DNA of 64,000 bases from Centroberyx gerrardi (Eukaryota > Chordata > Actinopteri > Beryciformes > Berycidae). Location of the stretch: contig NC_136017.1 in assembly GCF_048128805.1 (NCBI RefSeq), forward strand, positions 6,192,307 to 6,256,306. The letters run 5' to 3'. A model generated the notes under the pieces. That model worked only from the letters and a program-made list of their open reading frames with translations. It searched no databases and was not told the origin of the DNA. The position numbers were made by a program, and so were the translations under genes. Below are positions 22,601-32,654 of this stretch, in pieces. Within the stretch, counting starts at the first letter, position 1. Every line of letters begins with the position of its first letter.

Positions 22601-25147
22601 GACCTGGGACGTTGAAAGACTCAAACATGATCTCCGCTGTGTACTCTCTGTTTTCTGGTGTGTTGAGGGGCGGCTCTGTCTGCAGAGAGAGAGAGAGAGA
22701 GACGGGAAACTCATGAGCATGAGGCTATAAATCACTATTCTCCAATTCATTACCAAGAAGAGGTCAGCAGACTTGACTAAAAGCCTGCCTGCTTTACAGA
22801 GACACAAAAAACATGACGATGGTGATACACAGGCTTTCTTTTTCTTAACAAGACAACACATGGCCTCAATTATGCTAGATTTTCTATTGAGCATAAGCCT
22901 TCATCACACCTTTAATTTTAAAAACGTCTTTTGGCACGCTGCCATTCCCTTGTTTTTCATTGATTTTATAGATTATAGTTCTTGGCAACACAATCAGACA
23001 GGCAGAAGGTCGTACAATGATACATTCTGCACTATTATTAATTCCATTTATATGAATTTATTTTCTGTACATCCAGGAGTGGTAGCTGCTACATAAAGAT
23101 ATATCTCTTATGCAAGTCTGGCTTACATAAGAGAGATACAGTACATTTGACCATTAACAGGATGTTTCTGAGACTAAGGTTTTTCATGCTTTTTAAAGTT
23201 CAAAGAGACCCACAAAGTGTTCCCTGCGTACATTTATATTTAGACAGGACACTGAGCCTGGGACATTTTGGTAATGGGACAGTCTCCCTGCATTTGAATG
23301 GGTTTGACATGGATCTTGGTTTCGGGAAACAAAATTATTTTACTGCACTTTTGCACCTTAATATAATATTTTCACTTTATCCAGTGCAGCAATTCTCAAA
23401 GTAGCAGCAGCTACAAAGTTTAGTTTTCACTCATATTGGGTTATTATTAACAAAATTCAACTAATAAATAATTACTGCTTTATTACTTAGGGGCGCAGCT
23501 ACAACCCAAAGCCAAACTTTACACAGAATCTGTATGTAAGTGACAGACGACGATCCACTTTTAGGAACTAAAACAACATTTTCACGTTGAGAGTTGGGAG
23601 AGGATTTTCCTAAGATAGTCTATGATTTTCTGCTTGATTCTCCATTTGAACTTTCCTTCCTTTGGTCAGATGGGTGCATTGATTGGTCACATATAATGGA
23701 AGCACTTGATACACCACTGGGACTTTTTTTAAAATACAAGAATACTTCAGGGACACCAAATTACACAATTATTAATCATGGAAACATAATATCACGACAT
23801 AGGATTATCCACAATTAATTGGCATCTTTTCCTTGCTTAGAGCTTAAGAGTAAGTTCCAATCACCTGGTGCATGTTGTGTTTGTTCTGTAAGAGTCTTTA
23901 AAAAGTTGCCTGATCCCAGCCTCTCTAAAAGCCAGTGAGAAACCTATGGGCTTGTATGTGAGGTTGTAGCTCTTAATGTAGGTTTAGTCTTACCAAGAGG
24001 AAGTAATGGTCTTCAGGTTCTGCCCGCAGATACTTGAAGATGACCTGCTCCATAAACCTCTCCATCAGGTCCCAGTCTTCCACTATGCCGTGGCGGATGG
24101 GCCACTGGGAGCAAGGGAAGAAAACAGCGTGAATCAAGTGTGAATCACCTGACAGTCGCATAGCTCAGACTGTTTCCCCCTTGGATAACGCCATTCGATT
24201 CAGTTCAAGTGTCCCGTCTACCTTTGTTGCATATGAAGGTTTCTCGATGGCTTCGTCACCGATGAAGAAGTCCAGATCGTCCACGCCCTTCATCATCCTG
24301 CGCTGGGCCTGGTCTCCCACCTTGGCGGACTCTTTGATTGCAATACCTAAAGATGAAAAAATACTGTCTTGATTTTGAATTGACAATATCGCAACTGACA
24401 GTCAGTAGCTGGAAAAAAACAATTTGTTTGCTGAGGTCAAAAGCTTGTAAATTACAAAAACTCAATTCTCAATTGATATAATGTACTTAGTCTATGGATT
24501 TATCTATGTCATTGAAACAATCTCAATCAATCCATATTGGTATTTTGGTCACTTTACTTACATGAAGGAATGATGAATTGTGGTTCTGTGTTTCCTGCAT
24601 AACCAATCTTTGTATACCTACAGGGAAAGAGGGAATACATGTTTGGTTTAAAGCTGTTGACGTTTGGTTTCATCATTTGTCTGTTGGAAAATGTAAACTG
24701 TGTTACTTAGCTAAGTTAGACACTGTGAAAGCCAAGATAATGCCACTGGAACATGGTTTCTGCTTTTAGTTTTAGGACAGATGACTTACAATCCTCCAGG
24801 TCCAGGAAGTACCTTTAGCTTCAGTAGCTAGCTTTAGCGAAATTCACTGACAAAGCAGTATTGAGTTTCCTACCCTCCACCATAGCATACAAACGCGACC
24901 AGTATGGCGATTTGGCGAGCTAATTTGCGGATTTAACGTCAGCAAAACACGCGACAGAGACAGAATTGAATAAAAGCAGATGTGGCTAGCTAGCAACTAG
25001 AAGGCTAAATAGCTAGGCAGGGCGTTAGCTGGAAGTTTGACAGCCGCTTGAGTGGTCAATGAATGCCAAGCTAAAGCTAGCTAGCATTTGATTTGCTACT
25101 TACCCTGTGCCACAGTCAACAACACAAGCCGGTAACCGACCAGCCAT
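16737..25147 (-). CDS. actr3: Actin-related protein 3 (Arp3), 12 coding exons, complete
   Basis: Arp3 pairs with Arp2 in the seven-subunit Arp2/3 complex and forms the pseudo-barbed end that nucleates branched actin filaments. Twelve exons join in frame to 418 aa, the length of human ACTR3, and the residues match it almost throughout from memory. ATP-pocket motifs are intact: phosphate-1 loop VVDCGTGYTK near residues 9-18, phosphate-2 loop [11 protein letters not shown] at about 167-177, and LSGGSTMF at 321-328. The C-terminus is HNPVFGVMS. The start has a strong context (A at -3, G at +4). All introns are GT-AG; the donors after exons 6, 7 and 9 are weaker (GTCAGT, GTCAGC, GTTTGG). The sister paralog actr3b is also 418 aa, so the paralog call is slightly less certain than the family call. 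Confidence 0.97.
17446..17529 (-). CDS. actr3: actr3 coding exon 11 (residues 360-387)
   Basis: Encodes [18 protein letters not shown] and [10 protein letters not shown]. Donor |GTGAGT. Confidence 0.97.
17880..18005 (-). CDS. actr3: actr3 coding exon 10 (residues 318-359)
   Basis: Encodes [17 protein letters not shown] through SGGKLK, including the adenosine-binding glycine motif. Confidence 0.97.
18101..18193 (-). CDS. actr3: actr3 coding exon 9 (residues 287-317)
   Basis: Encodes [20 protein letters not shown] through RRPLYK. The donor GTTTGG is weak. Confidence 0.96.
18347..18702. mobile_element. hAT-like MITE in actr3 intron 8
   Basis: The ends read TAGGGCTGCATGAT and, in reverse complement, TAAGGCTGCACAAT. 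It is 356 bp with no coding capacity. The GGGCTGCACGAT-type terminus is common in fish. No clear target duplication was seen. Confidence 0.6.
18871..19044 (-). CDS. actr3: actr3 coding exon 8 (residues 229-286)
   Basis: Encodes [14 protein letters not shown] through GPEIFFHPE. The acceptor is CTTCAG| and the donor |GTACAG. Confidence 0.97.
19153..19935. repeat. Long (AGT)n/(CTA)n imperfect trinucleotide array in actr3 intron 7
   Basis: About 780 bp built almost entirely of AGT units with scattered AGC, AGA and AAT variants. Variant patterns recur in blocks (for example around 19373-19440, 19436-19500 and 19590-19640), which points to higher-order duplication. It starts about 110 nt upstream of the exon 8 acceptor on the gene strand. 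The plus-strand frame reads poly-Ser or poly-Val and the minus-strand frame poly-Leu or poly-Thr; none is a gene. Confidence 0.97.
20221..20237 (-). promoter_or_regulatory. Candidate CTCF site 2
   Basis: The minus strand reads CTGGCCACTAGAGGGCAGTG across 20221-20240, close to the full CTCF consensus. It shares an identical 17-mer with 8922-8938 and has the same orientation. It lies in actr3 intron 7. Confidence 0.4.
20441..20694. mobile_element. MITE family 'TTAAAGCTGCACTAG', copy in actr3 intron 7
   Basis: Left end TTTAAAGCTGCACTAGGG and right end TAGCGCAGCTTTTAA, 254 bp apart, with AAAATACACCAGTCTTA inside, as in the copy at 2961-3212. Its inner end lies 71 nt from the exon 7 donor site. 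Confidence 0.7.
20766..20909 (-). CDS. actr3: actr3 coding exon 7 (residues 181-228)
   Basis: Encodes [17 protein letters not shown] through LETAKAVK. Acceptor TCCAG|, donor |GTCAGC. Confidence 0.97.
21575..21682 (-). CDS. actr3: actr3 coding exon 6 (residues 145-180)
   Basis: Encodes [18 protein letters not shown] and the [14 protein letters not shown] phosphate-2 loop. The donor is GTCAGT. Confidence 0.97.
21861..22104. mobile_element. Tc1/mariner-derived MITE in actr3 intron 5
   Basis: The ends TACACTGAACAAAAATATAA and, in reverse complement, TATACTGAACAAAAATATGA are the hallmark termini of a widespread fish Tc1-like family. It is 244 bp and non-coding, with TA at both ends as expected for a TA target. 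Confidence 0.85.
22584..22679 (-). CDS. actr3: actr3 coding exon 5 (residues 113-144)
   Basis: Encodes [20 protein letters not shown] and [11 protein letters not shown]. Acceptor CTGCAG|, donor |GTAAGT. Confidence 0.97.
23994..24104 (-). CDS. actr3: actr3 coding exon 4 (residues 76-112)
   Basis: Encodes [12 protein letters not shown] through EPEDHYFLL. Acceptor TCCCAG|, donor |GTAAGA, phase 0 at both ends. Confidence 0.97.
24222..24346 (-). CDS. actr3: actr3 coding exon 3 (residues 34-75)
   Basis: Acceptor TTTAG| and donor |GTAGAC, ending in phase 0. Encodes [16 protein letters not shown] through EKPSYATK. Confidence 0.96.
24562..24617 (-). CDS. actr3: actr3 coding exon 2 (residues 15-34)
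   Basis: Acceptor CTGTAG| and donor |GTAAGT. Encodes [18 protein letters not shown]. Confidence 0.96.
25104..25147 (-). CDS. actr3: actr3 coding exon 1 (residues 1-15)
   Basis: Encodes [15 protein letters not shown], donor |GTAAGT, phase 2. It contains the start of the nucleotide-binding phosphate-1 loop. Confidence 0.95.
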
Positions 25148-25340
25148 GCTTGCTTTCCTTTGATCTAGCTACAGGTAAATACGCGCGCGGTATAAACGGG
25201 TGTCTTGAAAGTATGTAACGTATTTAAAGTGCTGCAGGCAGAATGAATAGTAATTACGGTTACGATTCAGGAATGCTTCCGGGTTCTGTGAAATTTCTTC
25301 TAGTGCAAAAGTGGGGGAGCAGCTTCGGAGGCGCGTGACC
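25148..25340 (-). promoter_or_regulatory. actr3 promoter and 5' UTR region
   Basis: Upstream of the ATG the sequence is CG-rich (CGCGCGCGG near 25182 and several CpGs near 25330-25355), with no TATA box in a usual place. This suits a broadly expressed housekeeping gene. The transcription start cannot be fixed from sequence. Confidence 0.4.
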
Positions 25341-25369
25341 GTCCCCGCGTGGACGGAGACTGGTAATTG

Positions 25370-25421
25370 CAATCTTCTTCTTCTTCTTCTGCTTCTCCTT
25401 CTTCTCTTTCTTCTTCTTCTG
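25370..25421. repeat. (CTT)n-rich trinucleotide tract
   Basis: An imperfect CTT/TTC run just outside the actr3 promoter. Antisense shadow frames read poly-Lys/Arg. Confidence 0.9.
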
Positions 25422-27276
25422 TAAAGCCTGATGGGTGTGCAAAGGTGTGAAGCGTGGGATTTTAAGGAGAATACCAAGAAATCTAAGATCCCACATTGTT
25501 CATATTATGGCCTTTAATAATCCTATGATTATTAGTAGAATATGATTTGTCAGGTGATCTTACAATTTCAATTTCAATTGCCTATAGTAATCCTGCAATC
25601 CATTTGTAAGAGGGATACTATACAAATATCACAGCAAAACTTTAAAACAGTATGCAGCTATGAAAGGGGAAAACTTATACCACAGAGAATCTTATAATAA
25701 CACTAAAAAAATACAATCAAGTATGATAAAGTCATTAGAAACTCATCAGAGAGTGCCACAGAAATACTATAAGTCCCTATATGAATATTTTTTGTTAGTG
25801 TACTGATGCCTCAAGCCCCACTGACAATGAATGACTTGTTCAAATTCAACAAGGGGTTGGGAGGCCGGTGAATTCCTCCTGCATTTTCATTAAAATCTAC
25901 TATTAGGAAGGAGGATGTAATCGTTTTTGCCAACAAGGGAGATGCCAAACCAATTGTAACACCCACCCAAAACGAGGCTATACTCCTTCACTGAGTGACT
26001 GACTGTGGATTCATAACGTTTTAAAAATGGACATTACATCGTAACAGTCCTGACCCAGCCCCAGAAAATCATCCTCCAAGGGTATACTGCCACTTTTCTA
26101 TCTTTTTCCACTTTTCATTCCCTGTGGAGCCGTGCATCAGTGTGATATCACCAGTTGGAGACGGGACAAATTCTCATGTTTCTGGATGTGGGAGATAGTG
26201 CTTCATGTTTACTAATGCAGATGGAAATGTGCAAGGGCATCGGAGTGACAGATTCGAGCATTCAGTGATATATGTAGGCTGACATGTTTGCGAGGCAGTA
26301 CTGTGTTTTGTGTGATGAGGTGTGTGTGTGATTTCATAATGGACCTGACTGGAGCTGACACTTACAAATATTATTTAATAAACTTTCAGAATTTAACGAT
26401 TTTGAAGAATTTCTGCATGGAGGAAATTCATAAATAAGATTTGTAATGCAAAATGATTTTTAATTGCATTGCATTTCTTGTAAAGACGAGTTCAAAAATT
26501 CAAAAAAAAGTACTTTCATTTAAATTCATTCATCAAATTTGACTTCAAGCAGCATTTGTCAAGCTTTGTTTGTTGTTTGTACCAAAATACATTTAGATAT
26601 AAATTTGTCTGTTTCTATCTCCAGTTTCAACATCAATCAGCAGTTTCCTCTAGAGCTATTCCCCAAATTTCAACTTTTAAGGTTTTTAATAAACTACTTT
26701 TATAATTGTGTGTTGTTTTGTATTAAATGTATCCTACAAAAGCATCCCACCAAGTTGAATTCCTTGTATGTGCAAACTTACTTTGCCAATAAAATTAATT
26801 CTTCTCTCTTTTGTTCAAATTTGTGTCCTAGGCGAAGAATCAAACAGGATTCATTAGAGGTAAAAAAAAAAAAAAAAAAAAGACCAAAGCAAGTTGTGTA
26901 TTTACAGAGATGCAAGGTTTTGGTAAAGAACGGTTCAAGATGCTCAGCAGTCTTCAGTGAAAAGTTAGGGCTGTAATTTGTGGATTTAGCTTCACCTCTG
27001 GGGTTAATAGTGTCATCTTATAGAGACATTTTGTTGTTTTGGACAACAAGGGGGCCGATTGTCTCTTGATTACAGTGATCGTTCACAAATACTGTGGTAG
27101 GCTTTATTAAAAATGTCAAAAACAATACTGTAATTACATACAATTGGTGACTTCCTTGGTTTTCTTTTGAGCAAAACACCACCGAAGCAGCGCCAGCCTC
27201 CCAACCTCATCTCACCCGGCTGACTCCAGCAGATGATATCAGTGATTTAGCTCCCATGGAGGGCCGGGGAGATCGC

Positions 27277-27298
27277 CCCCCCCCCCCCCCCCCCCCCC
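27277..27298. repeat. Poly-C tract
   Basis: 22 consecutive C; poly-G on the minus strand. Confidence 0.9.
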
Positions 27299-28130
27299 AT
27301 GACCACATGGAGGCCCGCTGATAAAGACCATATATTGCCAGAAAGAGGCTGGAGGGGTTGATTCTGGCTCCAGCACGCCTTACCACATTAGAGCCAATCC
27401 CAAGGCCGGAGAACATTGGCCCTTTCTCCTCGGGCGGACTCATCACTCACACGAGAGTCTCTTCGCCGCACCTGCTCTCCTCGAAAAGCCCTTGAGTTTC
27501 CCTCCTGCCTGTTAGAAACACCACTCGTCTCCTCGCCGTGCGGCTGATGGAAACCCCTCTATCAGGAACTGTTAGGTGAAACAATTTGTTTCAACATTGT
27601 CAGCGCCGGGGGAAAGATTCGCCCGAAGCCGACTCTCCAGTTTGCTGGCACAGTGGGAAGGAGTTTCCCATCACTGTGACGAATCGTACAAAAACACAAG
27701 TGATGCGGTGTTTTCTTTTTCTTTTTTATTGAAACTGAGCAGCTCCAACAACAATAGCATCTCATAATATTATAATAAAACACTAATAGTTTCATATAGC
27801 CAGTGTACAGAACAGTTGATGAACAGGATCAGCAGTTATCTTGAAGCATGAGTTTACAAAGAGACAAGAATAAGTAAAATTCATAATGACAAGGCAAAAA
27901 TAAGAAGCACAGGCAAGAGAGACACATTAAAAGAAGGAGAAATAGATTGTGTAAAAAGAAATCAGATAAAAGAAAGAGATTAAATGTGATTAAAGGTGGG
28001 CAAGATGAAAAAGAATTCATAAAAGCAAGTCTATAAAATTGAGTTTTAATGTGATTTGAGAAGATGATACTGACTTTGCAACCTGAAGTTCCTCAGGCAG
28101 GGCTTCCCACAGTCTAGCAGCCCTGATGGA

Positions 28131-28164
28131 ACAGAATAGAATAGAATAGAATAGAATAGAATAG
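28131..28164. repeat. (AATAG)n pentanucleotide microsatellite
   Basis: About six tandem AATAG units near the end of a sequence with the word CCTGATGGAACAGAATAG. Confidence 0.9.
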
Positions 28165-28807
28165 ACTGGAATTTTGCAGTGTAACACATTTGAGGTGTTC
28201 ACAGTAAAAGAACACAAAGAGCAACAACAACAATAAAAAGAATAAAAATAACCAAATCAAATCTCTAGAAAAGCACATTGACTTCTTTCACTCCTTCCTA
28301 CTGAACAGAATGGCAAAGTCAATATTTAAATTTCCCAAATAGACAGCAGCCTGTGTTTCTATCCGCAGTGCATCTCCTGCTGTCAGCTGCTGATAGTGCT
28401 GCACAGTGTGTTCCTGTGCCACCGGTTTTGAATACTAGAGGGCACCAATGGACTTGGTTTTAACAAATGACAAGAGACCACAGAGCCTCGCCATCCATCA
28501 TGAGCCATTTATCAATATCAGTTTTAAATCTCCATTTTAACAAGTCATTTAGTCTATTATTGAGTCCTAAAATCATAATTTTCTCAAAATAAGTGAAAAA
28601 ATCTGTCACGGGGTGAGATAATTTCACTTGTTTCCAATACAAATCAACTTGTTTCAAGACTTTTGTAGAATCAAGTGTCATTTTCTTGATAGCAGTGCAG
28701 TGATCTGCCTTATTCTGACTGGTTTCAACATACTGACACTCATTTCTAGAAATGAGTGTCAGTATCTTGAAGTTATCTCACTACACTGGCAGAATTTTTC
28801 TCTTGTT

Positions 28808-29284
28808 TTAAAGGAATTGTTCACCCAAAAATGAAAATTCTGTCATCATCTACTCACCCTCATGCCAAATGAAACACAGGTGAAGTTTGTCCATATAACA
28901 CACAGGGAGGTTGCCAGCACAACTTGGTAGCAGCCTTCTCCAAAACAACTGAAGTCAATGGGGACCGGTTCTTTAGAGTTCCAAAACAAAAACAGCCAAA
29001 CAATCACACTGTGAATAGAAAGACCTACACACCATTATTTGTTGCAAATCAATCAGCTGTAGTTAAGATTTGCACTAAATTATGGTGTAAATATACTGCA
29101 GGTCTTTTTGGAACTCTGAAGAACTGGTCCCCACTGACTTCAGTTGTTTTGGAGAAGGCTGCTATGGAGTTGTGCTGGCAGCCTCCCTGTGTGTTATATG
29201 GACAAACTTCACCTGTGTTTCAACTGGCATGAGGGTGAGTAGATGATGACAGAATTTTCATTTTTGGGTGAACTATTCCTTTAA
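28808..29284. mobile_element. Fold-back MITE with long inverted arms and TTAA ends
   Basis: The arms at 28808-28987 and 29110-29284 are near-identical inverted repeats; I count roughly ten differences by eye. Both ends read TTAAAGGAATWGTTCACCC, and TTAA at both termini suits a piggyBac-like target. The terminal sequence (GTTCACCCAAAAATGAAAAT) is a very frequent teleost repeat. A 102-codon frame inside it is not a gene. Confidence 0.85.
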
Positions 29285-29749
29285 GAAAAATAAGATTTGA
29301 AGGCTGAATCTGGGACTGTATGACTTGTTAAGATGGGTATTTGTTTTTGCAGTGAATAACATAATTGATAAGATTTGGTTTGTTTCTAGCAAAGCTTCCT
29401 CTCTGACAGGTTTTGACCCTCCCAGCACCAGATCCATAAAGCAGTCTCACTGGAATGGCATGATCAGTGTCCCGAGGGATTTTAACAACCTTTACTCTGA
29501 TTTATTTTCTTTTATCTCTCTGGTTTGGATGTATTTAACACCAGTCCGCTGCTTGTTAACTTAATCCCTTTCTCTCCCTATAACTTTGTGGGATTGTTTT
29601 TGTTTTAATTGCATTTATGTTTCTTTCTTTACTGGCACGCTGACCTTGCTGACTGCACTGAAGACGCGTTTTACTGTGCTGAAGTGAAAATGAAATTGCT
29701 TCGACAAAGTAGCTTGCATCAGGTTGACTGCCATGTCATCAGATTTATG

Positions 29750-30306
29750 TTAAAGGTCCCATATGGTGTAAAACAGGATTCCCCTTGCCTCTGTGATTAT
29801 AAAGGAGTTGGATGGTCTATCTAAACATGGTGAAAGTATCAAAACGCACGGTCGCCAACTAAATCCACACAATCCATATTAGAAAAGCGAGCCTCTAAAC
29901 GAGCCGTTTGGACTTCAGTAACTTTGTGGCGTCACAAAGGTTCGCTCATTATCATTTTTGTAAGAAATAATAGACTAACAAAGTGTTTTTTTCAAAGCGG
30001 TTGAGCGGTTGTCATTGTTTATTACCGGAGAGTTTTCCCTACCTGTAGCCGCCGGGCCGCGGCGTCTCACGTTTCACTCTTGAAACGGTTAGCCAATCGG
30101 AACAGAGGGGTCGTTAATATTAATGAGCCTTAAAGACACGGCGACAGAAACAGTCTGTTCTTGGTAAGGCTCAGAGAGATGCTGGAAAATGAACGTGTCA
30201 AAATGGATTGAGAGTGTTTTTGGTAGATGACACCACACACACAGCTTTGAATGGACCTCAAGACACAAAATAAAACACTGGAAAGTGGAGAATATGGGAC
30301 CTTCAA
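29750..30306. mobile_element. TTAA-flanked DNA element, AGGTCCCATAT termini
   Basis: The left end is TTAAAGGTCCCATATGG; the right end in reverse complement is AGGTCCCATATTCTCC, followed by TCAA (a decayed TTAA). About 550 bp, GC-rich in the middle (GCCGCCGGGCCGCGG). Non-coding. Confidence 0.7.
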
Positions 30307-30982
30307 AATATCAGAGTTGGAAGCACTGCTCAGCACTAGCAGGACCGGCTTCACTCTGACGCTACTCACATCAAACCCAATATATTTAATGGGAATTGTA
30401 ACTGAAAAGCATTCATTCATTTAAACGTTGATTTCAGTCACTGATCAAAAGTATAATTAGGCCTATTTGATGGTCGGGTTAATGTGTTTAATTTATTGAA
30501 TAATAACTTGTAAATTAAATTAGATCCGTTGTAGTGGGCTAGCTGTGATTCATTATAACCGTACAGTTTACGGTGTCTGTGGTTGACTCCAGGTAATTAA
30601 GTCCCTGGGGGGTTTTGATGTTGCTGTCCTCAGTTAGCGCCGCTGTCTGTACCTCAAACAACTTCCGCCCACAGAAGAATAGATAATTTCCCCCTCATTT
30701 CCGATACACTTAGCCTACACAGTAAACAAAGCAGATGAGTTGAGGTCCCTCATCAACTGAAGTATTTCCACTGCCAAAGCCCTAATATGACTGTGTTTGC
30801 GCTCACGTCATTAGAGCGAGGCAGAGGTGGGCCTTATTATTTTTAATAATCTCCTATTTTTGCTGCTTCTTAACCCCAGGAGATCTGTAGTCTGCACTTC
30901 CCCTCTCTGATCCTCCATCCTGACTTCCTCCACGCTGCCCCCTTCTCTCCTCCGTCTTTGGGTTTAATGATGCTCTGTCATA

Positions 30983-31009
30983 CGCACACACACACACACA
31001 CACACGCAC
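30983..31009. repeat. (CA)n microsatellite
   Basis: A CA run, with a second short CA stretch near 31060-31078. Confidence 0.9.
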
Positions 31010-31370
31010 GTCGCATGACGCTTTTGCTGCTAATAGTCCCAAAGTTAAAGGTGCAGTAGACACACACGCAAACACACACTGCTGAGGTTCGACTGTATTT
31101 AACATCAACATTTTAGTGAGCGGATGCCGTTGTGTAATGACTTGTCTCACACGCCGGGCTGAAAAGCTTTATTTAATAGCGTAGCTGTGATCTTATCATG
31201 TATTGGTTTTCATCTCTCTGCAAAGTGGCTGTTATAATGGATCTGTGGACAGTTGTTCGGCCAGTGTTCAGGTAACATAAATACAGGCTAATATGTCATA
31301 ATAATTGTGCCTTTTTATATGTAGCACTGTGGCCATGCATAAGACCATAGGGAGAACGGAGGTTTAATTA

Positions 31371-31415
31371 TGTGTGTGCATGTGTGCATGTGTGTGTGTG
31401 TGTGTGTGTGTGTGT
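31371..31415. repeat. (GT)n microsatellite
   Basis: A GT run with GC interruptions, directly adjacent to the element that starts at about 31420. Confidence 0.9.
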
Positions 31416-31419
31416 ATAA

Positions 31420-31974
31420 CAGGGGTGAAAATAGTAGCTACCGTTCCTGTCAGTACTGTTACTTACCTGAAATTGTGCTTTAGAAGTAAAATTACTAGTG
31501 TAAAAATCTACTTAAATAAAAGTAAGATGTAGTCTACAAGCTAATCTAAAGTGTACTGAGAGTAAAAGTTACTGAGTTACAAGAGAGTTCACTATATTGC
31601 ACACATTGTTACACACTATTGTAAAAATAAGTTAATGTCAGTATTTGATCTGTGATTAAAAAAAAAACTACAACATTAAAAAAGCCCATCCCCATTATTC
31701 AATAATGTTAATACATTGACATTTCTTTTATTACTAGCTATAACTAGCAAGGCTAGCAAACTAGCTAGACAACAAACTAACACAACCCAATAACACAGCT
31801 GGATGGATGTTAACTAAGCTACGACATGGATAAATTTGTGTATTTCTAATTTCAGACTTAAGAGTTTCCGATGCAATCTTTATGAAGAAACCGTACTTAA
31901 AAGTTGAATTAGTTAATTCTCAAAAATGTACAAGTACACAAAAAACCTAAGAGTGTCTAATACTTTTCAGCCCA
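31420..31974. mobile_element. Possible hAT-like MITE
   Basis: The ends read CAGGGGTGAAAATA and, in reverse complement, GGGCTGAAAAGTATT; the interior has ACTTAAATAAAAGTAAGA and CAAGTACAC words like the element at 13055-13497. It is diverged and without a clear duplication, so the boundaries are tentative. Confidence 0.4.
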
Positions 31975-32616
31975 CATCAGCTAATGATAACTACAATTCC
32001 ACACAGTCCATTGAAAATAGTTAAGTGGAAACACTATTACGGCACTTACAACTCAATCGGTTGCCAGTGATACTCTTCCTTGCCAATCTTCCTATAGCCG
32101 CATCTTAACTGCCAAGCTGTATGCACTTTCTCTGCCAAATGTTTGTATGTCACTTCAAACTGCCTTCAGCCCGTTTACCAGCAGATGCAATAGATGCTTA
32201 AACTAGCCTGTATAGAATTCCCCCATCCAAAAGATAAGGGAATGAAAGAGTATTTTATATGCTGTCATGTCAGGCGGCAGGCTTTTATGGCTCAATATCG
32301 CTGTTTTCTGGGGTTGGGAGGGAGGGGTTTCTGCTATCTCATCCTTGCTGAATTACCTGAATTGTACAAGAATCTGGCATGCTTCCAGGAGACAAACCGG
32401 CTATTGTAGACTGGGTGTAATGCTGAGTGGATTATGTCTAATCTGTATTCTCTACTCTAGTCTGACCAAACCTTAATCTCCTGCCCCACAGAAGGCTTCT
32501 ATCAGGTCTCAGCGTAAGCCGGTGGTGACAGTTCCTCCAGTGATTGGCTCGGCGTCATATTGAAAATGCACACAGGTGGACTCCAGCATGCACAGGACCT
32601 TTACGTCACTGAAAGT

Positions 32617-32618
<2 letters not shown>

Positions 32619-32650
<32 letters not shown>
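32619..32650. repeat. (CA)n microsatellite
   Basis: A pure CA run. Confidence 0.95.

Positions 32651-32654
<4 letters not shown>

Noticed and set aside
28924-29232. 102-codon plus frame
   Set aside because: Lies in the fold-back MITE; its halves are inverted copies of each other.
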